DNA of 64,000 nt, taken from positions 124,001 through 188,000 of the forward strand of contig DASZME010000025.1 in NCBI GenBank assembly GCA_035551995.1, in the 5' to 3' direction. This stretch comes from RYN-428 sp035551995. GTDB taxonomy: Bacteria > Planctomycetota > Phycisphaerae > Tepidisphaerales > Tepidisphaeraceae. The notes below the pieces were generated by a model. That model was not told the origin of the DNA and made no database searches. It was given only the letters and a program-made list of their open reading frames with translations. A program made the position numbers and the translations under genes. How positions within the stretch are numbered: the stretch's first letter is position 1; every line of letters starts with the position of its first letter. Positions 36,500 through 44,794 of the stretch are shown here, piece after piece.

Positions 36500-37303
36500 A
36501 TGGCCAACGAGCAAACTTTGAGGGAGATGTTAAATCGCGTCGCCCGGCACGACCAAAGCGTCGAAGAGGCCCTTCAGACGCTGTGCGCGCTTCCAAACCC
36601 GGTTGAAGATATCGGGTTTGCCAGGATCGATCATCATCGTGCATTGCGGCGTGGGCATCCGGAGGTCATTTACTGCGCGGGAAAAACCGCCGAGCAGGTG
36701 GCGAGCATCTTCGGACGGTTGGCGCGGGCGTCGCCGCGTGTTTTGGGAACGCGGGCCACCGCGGAGCAGGCCGCGATGGTTTTGAGCGAGATGGGAAGCC
36801 GCGCGCGGTACGATCCGCTGGCGCGAACGGTGTGGATGGACGAGGAGCCCGATCGTCCGCGCCGCGACGGCGCCGTTGTCGTCTGCGCCGGCACCAGCGA
36901 CCTGCCGGTGGCGATCGAAGCGCGGATCACGCTCGATTTGATGGGATATGCGCCCCGCTGCCTGAACGATGTCGGCGTCGCGGGCCTTCATCGATTGCTG
37001 GCGGAGTTGCCGGCGCTGCGGCTGGCAAAAGTCGTCATCGTGGTGGCGGGGATGGAAGGCGCGTTGCCGAGCGTGGTGGCGGGTTTGATCTCGGCGCCGG
37101 TGATCGCCGTCCCCACATCGGTCGGATATGGCGCCAGTTTCGGTGGATTGGCTGCGCTTCTGGGAATGCTGAACAGTTGCTCGCCCGGCATCGGCGTGGT
37201 GAACATCGATAATGGGCTCGGCGCCGCTTATCTTGCGGCAAGCATTCTTGATTCCGGCCACAGGTCGCTTTCAGAGGTTCAGGCAAGCCACGCCGACGCA
37301 TGA
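36500..37303 (+). CDS. larB: LarB, pyridinium-3,5-biscarboxylic acid mononucleotide synthase (267 aa)
   Basis: LarB carboxylates and hydrolyses nicotinic acid adenine dinucleotide, the first step of nickel-pincer cofactor synthesis. Its C-terminal half resembles the PurE/AIRC fold: AVVVCAGTSDLPVAIEARIT, CLNDVGVAGLHRLL, VVIVVAGMEGALPSVVAGLI and PVIAVPTSVGYGASFGGLAA. The N-terminal part has the family's FARIDHHRALRRGHPEVIYC. The ATG at 36500 is chosen; a weak GGAA precedes it. It is separated from larE-larC by the opposite-strand UreE-like gene, so it must have its own promoter in or near that gene. Confidence 0.92.
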   Translation: MANEQTLREMLNRVARHDQSVEEALQTLCALPNPVEDIGFARIDHHRALRRGHPEVIYCAGKTAEQVASIFGRLARASPRVLGTRATAEQAAMVLSEMGSRARYDPLARTVWMDEEPDRPRRDGAVVVCAGTSDLPVAIEARITLDLMGYAPRCLNDVGVAGLHRLLAELPALRLAKVVIVVAGMEGALPSVVAGLISAPVIAVPTSVGYGASFGGLAALLGMLNSCSPGIGVVNIDNGLGAAYLAASILDSGHRSLSEVQASHADA

Positions 37304-37449
37304 TGCACGATCACACACTTCCGAATTTCCTTCGAGTCGCGGTTTACAGTCCTTCGTGGAAAAGGTAAATTGAAAGGCTCACTTCGGGGGGGGTGAATGT
37401 TGGAGGTTAGGCATCCTCCTTCGATTGAATTTTATAACCAGGAGACCTT

Positions 37450-38304
37450 ATGGCCGCAGGGCAGAGTCGGACGCCCGGTATTCTCAAGACGTATTCCGCC
37501 GAATTACTGGATGAATGGTTAAAGGGACTGAACGAATCGGGACAAGACGGGCGAATTTCCGCGTCGGAGCTTCGCGCGCAGGCTCGGGAATTTTTGCAGC
37601 TCCTGGAGGAAGCCTCGCGCCATGAGGACATGGATGATCTGGAGAGCGCCGAATGGACGCCGATCCGGGAATTTTTGGACGGGGTCTCGCGCTCCCGAGC
37701 CATCCAGGGATTTACGTCGGCGCAGACTGCGACATTCATTTTTTCGTTGAAGAAACCGCTCTTTTCGCGGCTTCAGACGGAACTGGGTAATGACGGCCTG
37801 GCCCTCGCCGCCGAGATGTGGAAGGCCACCGAGCTTCTGGACAGCCTTGGCCTGTATACGGTGAAGGCGTTTCAGAAGAGCCGGGAGGATATCATCAATC
37901 GCCAGCAGCAGGAAATGCTGGAGTTGTCGACGCCGGTCGTGAAGCTTTGGGAGGGCGTGCTGGCGCTGCCGATGATCGGCACGCTGGATAGCGCCCGCAC
38001 GCAGATCGTGATGGAATCGTTGCTTCAGCGCATCGTGGAGACGGGATCTGAAATCGCCATCATCGATATCACCGGCGTGCCGACCGTCGATACGCTCGTA
38101 GCCCAGCATTTGCTAAAGACAGTCACGGCGATCCGCCTGATGGGCGCCGACTGCATCATCAGCGGCATCCGCCCGCAGATCGCCCAGACGATCGTGCATC
38201 TCGGCGTCGATCTTCAGGGCGTCACCACCAAGGCGACACTCGCCGACGCGTTGACCCTTGCCCTGAGGCGCTCCGGATTCGCCGTTACAAAAAATAAGGT
38301 CTAA
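37450..38304 (+). CDS. rsbR: RsbR-type STAS protein, stressosome scaffold (284 aa)
   Basis: The N-terminal 150 residues are a helical RsbR N-domain-like sensor region without heme or flavin motifs I can identify. The C-terminal STAS domain (about 165-275) has LALPMIGTLDSARTQIVMES, IIDITGVPTVDTLVAQHLL and CIISGIRPQIAQTIVHLGV, the conserved RsbR strands. The Thr residues of DITGVPTVDT lie where RsbT phosphorylates RsbR in Bacillus. AGGAGA precedes the start. It opens a six-gene cluster and would form the stressosome core with RsbS. Confidence 0.88.
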   Translation: MAAGQSRTPGILKTYSAELLDEWLKGLNESGQDGRISASELRAQAREFLQLLEEASRHEDMDDLESAEWTPIREFLDGVSRSRAIQGFTSAQTATFIFSLKKPLFSRLQTELGNDGLALAAEMWKATELLDSLGLYTVKAFQKSREDIINRQQQEMLELSTPVVKLWEGVLALPMIGTLDSARTQIVMESLLQRIVETGSEIAIIDITGVPTVDTLVAQHLLKTVTAIRLMGADCIISGIRPQIAQTIVHLGVDLQGVTTKATLADALTLALRRSGFAVTKNKV

Positions 38305-38319
38305 GGTGAATGGAGACCA

Positions 38320-38709
38320 ATGGATCGTATACCGATTTTGCGGATGGGCGATTTTTTGCTGGTGACCATCCAGGTCGACATGCACGATCGCCTGGCGATG
38401 ACGCTTCAAGACGATTTGACGGGCATGATCGAAAAAACCGGCGCGCGCGGCGTGCTGATCGATATTTCGGCGCTGGAAGTGGTTGACTCGTTTATCGGAA
38501 GGATGATCGCCAATATCTCGGGAATGTCTCGCATTCTCGACGCCAGAACGGTCGTGGTCGGCATGCAGCCGGCCGTCGCCATCACGCTCGTGGAGCTGGG
38601 CCTGACGCTGACCGGGGTTCAGACGGCGCTCAATGTCGAACGCGGCATGCAGATGCTGCGCGTGGCCATCGCGGAGAAGGAGAGCGCGAATGCAAGTGAC
38701 CAAGAGTGA
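38320..38709 (+). CDS. rsbS: RsbS-type STAS antagonist (129 aa)
   Basis: This is a single STAS domain with the RsbS signature LIDISALEVVDSFIGRMIAN. The Ser of VDSFIGR is the residue phosphorylated by RsbT in Bacillus. VVGMQPAVAITLVELGLTL is the second conserved helix. It begins 15 bp after rsbR and its end overlaps the start of rsbT by 20 bp, so the three are coupled. In the known mechanism RsbR-RsbS assemblies hold RsbT until both are phosphorylated. Confidence 0.9.
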   Translation: MDRIPILRMGDFLLVTIQVDMHDRLAMTLQDDLTGMIEKTGARGVLIDISALEVVDSFIGRMIANISGMSRILDARTVVVGMQPAVAITLVELGLTLTGVQTALNVERGMQMLRVAIAEKESANASDQE

Positions 38710-39094
38710 CGTGCTTCCATTGCGCACCGAGCAGGATATCGTGCTCGCCCGCCAGGCGGTCCGAAAACTTACGGCGGAGCTGACTTTTGGCCTAGTCGAT
38801 CAGACAAAGATGGTGACGGCGGCCAGCGAATTGGCGCGCAATACCGTCACCTACGGCGGCGGTGGCACCATGCGCTGGGAAATCGGTTTGAATGGCCTCC
38901 GCAAAGGCCTGCGCCTCACGTTTCAAGACAAGGGACCGGGCATCGCGGACCTCTCCCTCGCGCTCAAAGACGGGTGGACCTCCGGAGGCGGCCTGGGAAT
39001 GGGTCTTTCCGGCGCCAAGCGACTGGTCAATGAATTCGAAATCTTCAGCGCCCTCGGGGAAGGAACGACAGTTGCAATCACGCGATGGAAATGA
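38690..39094 (+). CDS. rsbT: RsbT-type serine/threonine kinase (134 aa)
   Basis: A GHKL ATPase of the anti-sigma-factor kinase class: N-box ASELARNTVTYGGGG, G1 DKGPGIADLSLALKDGW, G2 GLGMGLSGAKRLVNEFEIFS. The length fits RsbT. The start at 38690 lies within the end of rsbS, with a purine-rich GGAGAAGGAG stretch upstream. In Bacillus it phosphorylates RsbR and RsbS, then leaves to activate a downstream phosphatase. Here the released partner may instead act on the downstream kinases (inference). Confidence 0.9.
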   Translation: MQVTKSDVLPLRTEQDIVLARQAVRKLTAELTFGLVDQTKMVTAASELARNTVTYGGGGTMRWEIGLNGLRKGLRLTFQDKGPGIADLSLALKDGWTSGGGLGMGLSGAKRLVNEFEIFSALGEGTTVAITRWK

Positions 39095-40110
39095 GCTATA
39101 TGGCGCCGGTACAGGCTTTGATCCGCGTGAACGAGAACAGCCAGGTCGGGGAAGCGCGGCGAACCGCGGCCCGGCTCGCCGAGTTGTCGTCGCTTGGCGA
39201 AACAGACTGCGGCAAAATTTCCATCATCGCCACCGAACTGGCCAATAACCTCGTTCGGCATACAAACGGCGGCGAGCTTCTGATTCGGTGTTTCCGAACG
39301 ACGGCTTGCGAGGGCGTCGAACTGCTTTCGGTCGATCGCGGCCCGGGAATGGCCGACGTTGGCCGGTGCATGGAAGACGGATTCTCCACGGGCGGCACCG
39401 CCGGAACCGGTCTGGGAGCGATCCGGCGATTGTCCACCGAATTCGATATCTATTCCGCCAGACCCGCCGGAACCGTCGTGCTGTCGCGTGTTCTAACCCC
39501 CGCGCCCGGCATTCAAGTCGCGCCCGAGCGCTTGGCCCTTCCGCGGTATGGGATCGTTCGCGTTCCGGCGCCGGGCGAGACGATGTGCGGCGATAACTGG
39601 GCCATCGCCGAAAAGGACGGACGAATCTCCATGTTGATCGCCGACGGGCTTGGACACGGCCCGCTGGCGGCCAAGGCGGCCGACGAAGCGGTGAAGGTAT
39701 TCGATGAAGATCCGTTCCGCGATCCCGGCAGACTTCTCGATTCCGTGCATGGCGCCTTGCGCTCCACGCGCGGAGCGGCGGTGGCGATCATGCAAGCCGA
39801 CCTGCGACGCCGCGCCATTAAATATGTCGGCGTGGGAAATATCGCCGGGTCGCTGATCGGCGACGGTGACAGCCGGGGACTGTTTTCGCATAACGGAACT
39901 GTCGGATTGAAGATGCATAAAATTCAGGAATTCGACTATCCATGGCCGGAAAAAACACTCTTGGTGATGCACTCCGACGGCCTTCAGACCCGCTGGGACC
40001 TGGCCGCCTATCCCGGGCTGCCGCTGCGTCATCCCGCGGTGATCGCCGCCGTGTTGTATCGGGATTTCAGCCGTATCCGCGATGATCTGACCGTCGCGGT
40101 CATTCGATAA
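39085..40110 (+). CDS. Anti-sigma-type ATPase fused to a PP2C/SpoIIE phosphatase, RsbX-like (341 aa)
   Basis: Residues about 8-135 are a second GHKL kinase domain (IIATELANNLVRHTNGGELL, DRGPGMADVGRCMEDGF, TAGTGLGAIRRLSTEFDIYS). Residues about 150-341 are a PP2C-type phosphatase of the RsbX/SpoIIE group (MCGDNW, MLIADGLGHGPLAAKAADEA, LLVMHSDGLQTRWDL, DDLTVAVIR), with the metal-binding Asp residues in place. It overlaps rsbT by 10 bp. A fused kinase and phosphatase could both set and reset stressosome phosphorylation. This arrangement occurs in other stressosome clusters outside Firmicutes. Confidence 0.88.
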   Translation: MEMSYMAPVQALIRVNENSQVGEARRTAARLAELSSLGETDCGKISIIATELANNLVRHTNGGELLIRCFRTTACEGVELLSVDRGPGMADVGRCMEDGFSTGGTAGTGLGAIRRLSTEFDIYSARPAGTVVLSRVLTPAPGIQVAPERLALPRYGIVRVPAPGETMCGDNWAIAEKDGRISMLIADGLGHGPLAAKAADEAVKVFDEDPFRDPGRLLDSVHGALRSTRGAAVAIMQADLRRRAIKYVGVGNIAGSLIGDGDSRGLFSHNGTVGLKMHKIQEFDYPWPEKTLLVMHSDGLQTRWDLAAYPGLPLRHPAVIAAVLYRDFSRIRDDLTVAVIR

Positions 40111-40122
40111 GGTTTTTATCCG

Positions 40123-41073
40123 ATGGATGCGATGTCCAAACCGGCGGGCGAATATCTTGATCTCCGGGAGGACGAATTGCCGCGCCTCCGCGCCGAGCTG
40201 CGTGAGCGAGAAGCCGAGGCGCAAACGCTGCGAGACGAACTGAACGAAACGAACAAGGGAGTCGTGGCGCTCTACGCGGAGCTTCAGGATCAGGCCGAGC
40301 AGCTTCAGCAGGCTTCGGAGCTTAAGAGTCGCTTCTTATCGTACATGAGCCACGAGTTCCGCACGCCGCTGGGATCGATCCGGAGCCTGGCAAGAATTCT
40401 GCTGGATCGAATGGACGGCCCGCTGACCGGCGAGCAGGAAAAGCAAATCACGTTCATGCGGACGGCGGCCGAAGAGTTGACCGAAATGGTCAACGATCTG
40501 CTGGACCTGGCCAAGATCGAGGCGGGGCGGATCACGATCTCTCCGGCGTGGTTTGAAATGGTCGACCTTTTCGCCGCGCTTCGCGGGATGTTCAAACCGA
40601 TATTGATTAATGAAGCGGTTTCCTTGATTTTCGAGGAGCCGGTGGATCTTCCGCGCGTCTATACCGACGACAACAAGCTGTCGCAGATCCTGCGAAATTT
40701 CATCTCTAACGCGATGAAGTTCACGCAGCGGGGCGAGGTGCGAATTACCGCGCGGGCAATCGACGATGACCGGGTGATCTTCTCGGTGGCCGACACGGGC
40801 ATCGGCATCGCCAGTGAACATCACGGCGCTATTTTTCAGGATTTTGTACAAGTCGATTCGCCGATACAAAAGCGGTTGCGCGGTACCGGCCTGGGGTTGT
40901 CGCTCAGCAAGAAACTGGCCGAGTTATTGGGTGGCTATGTATCATTGCAAAGCGAGTTTGGCGTGGGATCGGTATTTTCGGTGACGGTTCCAATTCATTT
41001 TAGGCAGGCCGCTCCGGCACGCGCCGCCGCGGCCGAAAACCGAACGTCTCAGGAGTCAGAAGATGTCCGCTGA
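40123..41073 (+). CDS. Soluble sensor histidine kinase with N-terminal coiled coil (316 aa)
   Basis: Residues about 18-65 form a heptad-rich coiled coil (LRAELREREAEAQTLRDELN). The HisKA motif is SYMSHEFRTPLGSIRSLARI, then N-box ILRNFISNAMKFTQRG, G1 VADTGIGIASEHHGAIFQDF and G2 RGTGLGLSLSKKLAELLGG. No membrane segment or sensor domain is present, so its input is probably a protein contact, plausibly the stressosome switch proteins encoded just upstream. It starts 12 bp after the phosphatase and overlaps the next gene by 11 bp. Confidence 0.9.
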   Translation: MDAMSKPAGEYLDLREDELPRLRAELREREAEAQTLRDELNETNKGVVALYAELQDQAEQLQQASELKSRFLSYMSHEFRTPLGSIRSLARILLDRMDGPLTGEQEKQITFMRTAAEELTEMVNDLLDLAKIEAGRITISPAWFEMVDLFAALRGMFKPILINEAVSLIFEEPVDLPRVYTDDNKLSQILRNFISNAMKFTQRGEVRITARAIDDDRVIFSVADTGIGIASEHHGAIFQDFVQVDSPIQKRLRGTGLGLSLSKKLAELLGGYVSLQSEFGVGSVFSVTVPIHFRQAAPARAAAAENRTSQESEDVR

Positions 41074-42655
41074 ACAGCCTCGGCGCATATTGGTTGTCGA
41101 CGACAACCCCGCGACGCTCTACTCGACTGCGCGCATGTTGAAAGCCGGGGGCTTCGCCGTCGTGCAGGCCGCCACGGGAAAACAAGGCATCGAATGCGCG
41201 TTCCAGGGCGCGGATCTCGTGGTGCTGGACGTGAATTTGCCGGATATAAACGGATTCGAAGTCTGCAAGACGCTCCGCGCTAATAAGCTGACGGCGCGTG
41301 TGCCCGTCATTCATTTGTCGGCGACATTCGTGAAAGACGTGGACAAGGTGATGGGACTGGAAGCCGGTGCGGACGGGTATCTGACGCATCCGGTCGAGCC
41401 GCCGGTGCTGATCGCGACCGTCAACGCGTTTTTGCGCGCTCGCGCGGCCGAGGACCAACGCGAACGGCTTCTTGTCAGCGAGCGCGCCGCCCGGGCCGAA
41501 GCGGAGAAAGCGAACCGGCTCAAGGACGACTTTCTCGCCACGCTTTCGCACGAGCTGCGCACGCCATTGAACGCGATCGTGGGGTGGTCTCAGTTGCTGC
41601 GGCGCGGTCCGGTGGACGCCGAAGAACTGGCCGAGGGGCTGGAGGCCATCGAGCGCAACGCCAAGGCTCAAACGCAGCTCATCGCCGATCTGCTGGACGT
41701 GTCGCGGATCACTTCCGGGAAGCTTTGCCTGGACATTCAGCCGGTGGATCCAGGCGCGATGATCGACAGCGCGCTGGACGCGGTGAAACACGCGGCGGCG
41801 GCGAAGGGGATCCATATCAACCGGATTCTCGACGTGCAGGCCTATACGGTCTCCGCCGACCCAAGCCGCCTTCAGCAGGTGATGTGGAACCTGGTCACCA
41901 ACGCCGTGAAGTTCACCCAAAAAGGCGGGCGAATATCCGTGACGCTGCAACGGATCAATTCACATATCGAGATTGCCGTCAGCGATAACGGCGAGGGTAT
42001 TTTGCCGGGACTTCTTCCGCACATTTTCGACCGCTTCCAGCAGGGCGACGCCACCACCACCCGCCAGCACGGCGGCCTTGGATTGGGACTGGCCATCGTC
42101 AAACACCTCGTCGAAATGCACGGCGGGACGGTGACGGCGTCAAGCCCCGGAAAAGGACAAGGCTCAAGGTTCGTCGTATCCTTGCCGCTGGCGGCCGTTT
42201 CGGCGGGGGGAGGCGATCCGCTTCGGACACATCCGACCGCCGCGACGCCCACCCTCCCAACGCCGGTCGTCAACCTTCAAGGCTTGAAGATTCTGATCGT
42301 GGACGACGACGCCGACGGCCGGAGTCTGCTGCGTCGCGTACTTTCCGATTGCGGCGCCGAAGTGTCGGACGTGGAATCCACCCGCGATGCTCTGGAAACC
42401 ATTCAGAAATTACGCCCGAATATTTTGGTGAGCGATATCGGCATGCCGTTATTGGACGGCTATGACCTGATCAAGGAAGTCCGATCGCGCGGATTTACGC
42501 CACAGATCCTCCCGGCGGTCGCGTTGACCGCCTTTGCGCGAACCGAAGACCGCCGCCGAGCCATGCTCGCAGGTTATCAGATCCATCTCTCCAAGCCCGT
42601 CGATCCCAGCGAATTGACCGCGGCAATCGCCATGTTAGCCGGGCGTACGGGTTAG
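41063..42655 (+). CDS. Hybrid kinase: receiver-histidine kinase-receiver (530 aa)
   Basis: An N-terminal receiver (RILVVDDNPATLYS, phospho-acceptor Asp in LVVLDVNLPDINGFEV) is followed by a coiled coil, HisKA (LATLSHELRTPLNAIVGWSQ), the catalytic domain (MWNLVTNAVKFTQKGG, VSDNGEGILPGLLPHIFDRF, GGLGLGLAIVKHLVEMHGG), a Pro-rich linker and a C-terminal receiver (KILIVDDDADGRSLLRR, Asp in ILVSDIGMPLLDGYDLI, Lys in IHLSKPVDPSEL). All key residues are intact. It ends the stressosome operon and is the likely relay out of it. The final output gene is not in the window. Confidence 0.92.
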   Translation: MSAEQPRRILVVDDNPATLYSTARMLKAGGFAVVQAATGKQGIECAFQGADLVVLDVNLPDINGFEVCKTLRANKLTARVPVIHLSATFVKDVDKVMGLEAGADGYLTHPVEPPVLIATVNAFLRARAAEDQRERLLVSERAARAEAEKANRLKDDFLATLSHELRTPLNAIVGWSQLLRRGPVDAEELAEGLEAIERNAKAQTQLIADLLDVSRITSGKLCLDIQPVDPGAMIDSALDAVKHAAAAKGIHINRILDVQAYTVSADPSRLQQVMWNLVTNAVKFTQKGGRISVTLQRINSHIEIAVSDNGEGILPGLLPHIFDRFQQGDATTTRQHGGLGLGLAIVKHLVEMHGGTVTASSPGKGQGSRFVVSLPLAAVSAGGGDPLRTHPTAATPTLPTPVVNLQGLKILIVDDDADGRSLLRRVLSDCGAEVSDVESTRDALETIQKLRPNILVSDIGMPLLDGYDLIKEVRSRGFTPQILPAVALTAFARTEDRRRAMLAGYQIHLSKPVDPSELTAAIAMLAGRTG

Positions 42656-42872
42656 CATAAAAAGCTGGCGCGCCCATTGCATTCATGTCCGATGCGACAG
42701 GGGCTGTCGCGTCAGCGTTCAGGAAGAACACTATAGGAATCGGAGCAATTGACCGATGGTCTGCCGGCGTCTTGCGCGCCGTCGACGGCGGATCGGATTG
42801 CCGCGGTGACGGATCGCACAGGATGAAGCAACACGGGACGTTGCATGGTCACGGAAGGTCGGAAAGGGACCT

Positions 42873-43901
42873 GTGATTCGCGCGAATCCCGTCGCGTCGC
42901 CGCGCCATAGTCGCGCCGACGCGTTGCCGCAAGCCATCGAGCCGATGCTGGCCGTGTCCGGCGATTTGCCCGCCGACCCGGACAACTGGGGCTTTGAATA
43001 CAAATGGGACGGCGTTCGTTGCATGACGATCTGGAACGGGCGCGAACTGCGCCTTCTGAGCCGAAACCATCGCGTCATCACGCAGCGCTATCCCGAATTG
43101 GCGGCGTTTGGGCCGGCGCTGGGCAAGCAGCCGATTATTCTCGATGGGGAAATTATCGCCCTCGACGCAGCCGCTCATCCCAGCTTCGGAGAGTTGCAAC
43201 AACGGATGCACGTCGATCATCCCGGCCCCGAATTGGTCCGGCGGACGCCGGTTTGGTACGTCGTCTTTGACGTGCTTTATTCGAACGGTCATTCGATTCT
43301 CGACCTTCCCTACGCCCGGCGCCGAGAGATTCTGGAAACCAAACTGACCGCCGGAGCTAATTGGCATCTCTCTCCGTTTCATGTCGATCGGGGCGAAGCC
43401 ATGCTCGAATCGGCCCGAAAGAATTGTATGGAAGGCGTTGTCGCCAAGTTGCTAACCAGCGAATATTTACCCGGCCGGCGATCGCCGGCCTGGCGAAAGA
43501 TCAAAGTCGTTTTTGGGCAAGAATTTGTTATCGGCGGGTGGATTCCGGAAAAGGGGGATCGCCTCGACAGAGTCGGGGCGCTCCTGCTCGGCTACTACGG
43601 GCGCGGCGGGGGGGACAAAACCGCATTGCGGTACGCGGGCCGCGTCGGCACGGGCTTCGACGCGCCCACGCATGCGATGCTCGTCGCGGCGCTCAAGCCG
43701 TTGACCACTTCGACGAATTCGTTCGCCGATCCGTTTCCGCGCGGCGGCGCGATATTCGTAAAGCCGGCGCTGGTCGCAGAAGTGCAATACCGGCGCTGGC
43801 CGGAAGATGGGTTGATCCAACAAGCTTCATTCAAGGGGTTACGCGACGATAAGCCGGCTCGAAAAATCATTCGAGAGCCGCAAACCAAAGGTGCATCATG
43901 A
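42873..43901 (+). CDS. ATP-dependent DNA ligase, LigD ligase-domain type (342 aa)
   Basis: Motif I of the nucleotidyltransferase is present as FEYKWDGVRCMTIW, with the adenylated lysine. Further motifs include LLSRNHRVITQRYPE, IILDGEIIALD, CMEGVVAKLL and SPAWRKIKV, and a C-terminal OB-fold with GALLLGYYGRGGGDKTALRY, GRVGTGF and a VEVQYRRW-like strand. This is the ligase module of LigD as a stand-alone protein. The start is a GTG preceded by AAGGGA. Its stop overlaps the ku start as ATGA, making it the first gene of an end-joining operon. Confidence 0.92.
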   Translation: MIRANPVASPRHSRADALPQAIEPMLAVSGDLPADPDNWGFEYKWDGVRCMTIWNGRELRLLSRNHRVITQRYPELAAFGPALGKQPIILDGEIIALDAAAHPSFGELQQRMHVDHPGPELVRRTPVWYVVFDVLYSNGHSILDLPYARRREILETKLTAGANWHLSPFHVDRGEAMLESARKNCMEGVVAKLLTSEYLPGRRSPAWRKIKVVFGQEFVIGGWIPEKGDRLDRVGALLLGYYGRGGGDKTALRYAGRVGTGFDAPTHAMLVAALKPLTTSTNSFADPFPRGGAIFVKPALVAEVQYRRWPEDGLIQQASFKGLRDDKPARKIIREPQTKGAS

Positions 43902-44794
43902 GCGAATCCAAACCAACATCCCGTCCGGTGTGGAGCGGCGCCATCAGCTTCGGGCTGATCAGCATTCCGATCCGCCTCTACACGGCCATCCGTGAAAAAC
44001 GGCTTCATTTTCGCACGCTGCACGATCAGGACAAGATGCCGCTCAAGCAGAAGATGATATGCCCCGCTCATCCGACCAAGGAGGTGTCGGCCGAGCACAT
44101 GGTCAAGGGATATGAAATCGAAAAAGACCGTTTCGTGGTCGTCAAGCCCGCCGAGCTTGACGCCGTCGCGCCCAAAGGAGGCAAGGCGATCGAGATTCAG
44201 GACTTCGTGGAATTGGCGCAGATCGATCCGTTGTTTTTTGATAAACCTTATCACGTGGTACCCAAGGCAGAAGGCGCCAAACCGTTTAAGTTGCTGTTGG
44301 CCGTCATGCAGCAGACGCAGCGCGTCGCGATCGCGAAGGTCGTGTTGTGGGGCCGGGAAAATCTCGCCGCCCTTCGTCCGCTCGACGACGGAATGGTGCT
44401 GGAAACGATGCACTTCAGCGACGAAGTGGTGCCGGCTCAATCCGTGCCGGGCCACGAAGTGAACGCGAAACTCGACAGCCGCGAGATGAAGATGGCGCTG
44501 AGCCTCGTCGATTCGCTGACGGCGGACTTTGATCCTTCCCGGTATCACGACGACTATCGCGAGAAGGTGCTGGAACTGATTCACAAGAAAGCCGAGGGGC
44601 AGGAAATCGTCACGCGCGCGACGACCGAAGAAGACGCGCCCAAATCGGGTCATGATCTGGTGGCGGCATTGGAAGCGAGCCTCGCCCAGGCGAAAGGCGC
44701 CGCAAAAAGCAACGGTCGCGCGAATGGTCGGCCGGCGGTGCATAGCGCCCGCAGCGCCCGTGTAGCGCCGCATCATCGACGGAGGTCGGCATGA
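43898..44794 (+). CDS. ku: Ku, DNA end-binding protein of non-homologous end joining (298 aa)
   Basis: The N-terminus reads PVWSGAISFGLISIPIRLYT, the diagnostic opening of bacterial Ku. The core continues through VVVKPAELDAVAPKGGKAIE, DPLFFDKPYHVVPKAEGAKP and AIAKVVLWGRENLAALRPLD. A basic, low-complexity C-terminal tail (SARSARVAPHHRRRS) is typical of the extended bacterial Ku tails that contact DNA and LigD. Ku homodimers thread onto broken ends and recruit the ligase and polymerase. It overlaps both neighbours by four bases. Confidence 0.95.
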   Translation: MSESKPTSRPVWSGAISFGLISIPIRLYTAIREKRLHFRTLHDQDKMPLKQKMICPAHPTKEVSAEHMVKGYEIEKDRFVVVKPAELDAVAPKGGKAIEIQDFVELAQIDPLFFDKPYHVVPKAEGAKPFKLLLAVMQQTQRVAIAKVVLWGRENLAALRPLDDGMVLETMHFSDEVVPAQSVPGHEVNAKLDSREMKMALSLVDSLTADFDPSRYHDDYREKVLELIHKKAEGQEIVTRATTEEDAPKSGHDLVAALEASLAQAKGAAKSNGRANGRPAVHSARSARVAPHHRRRSA

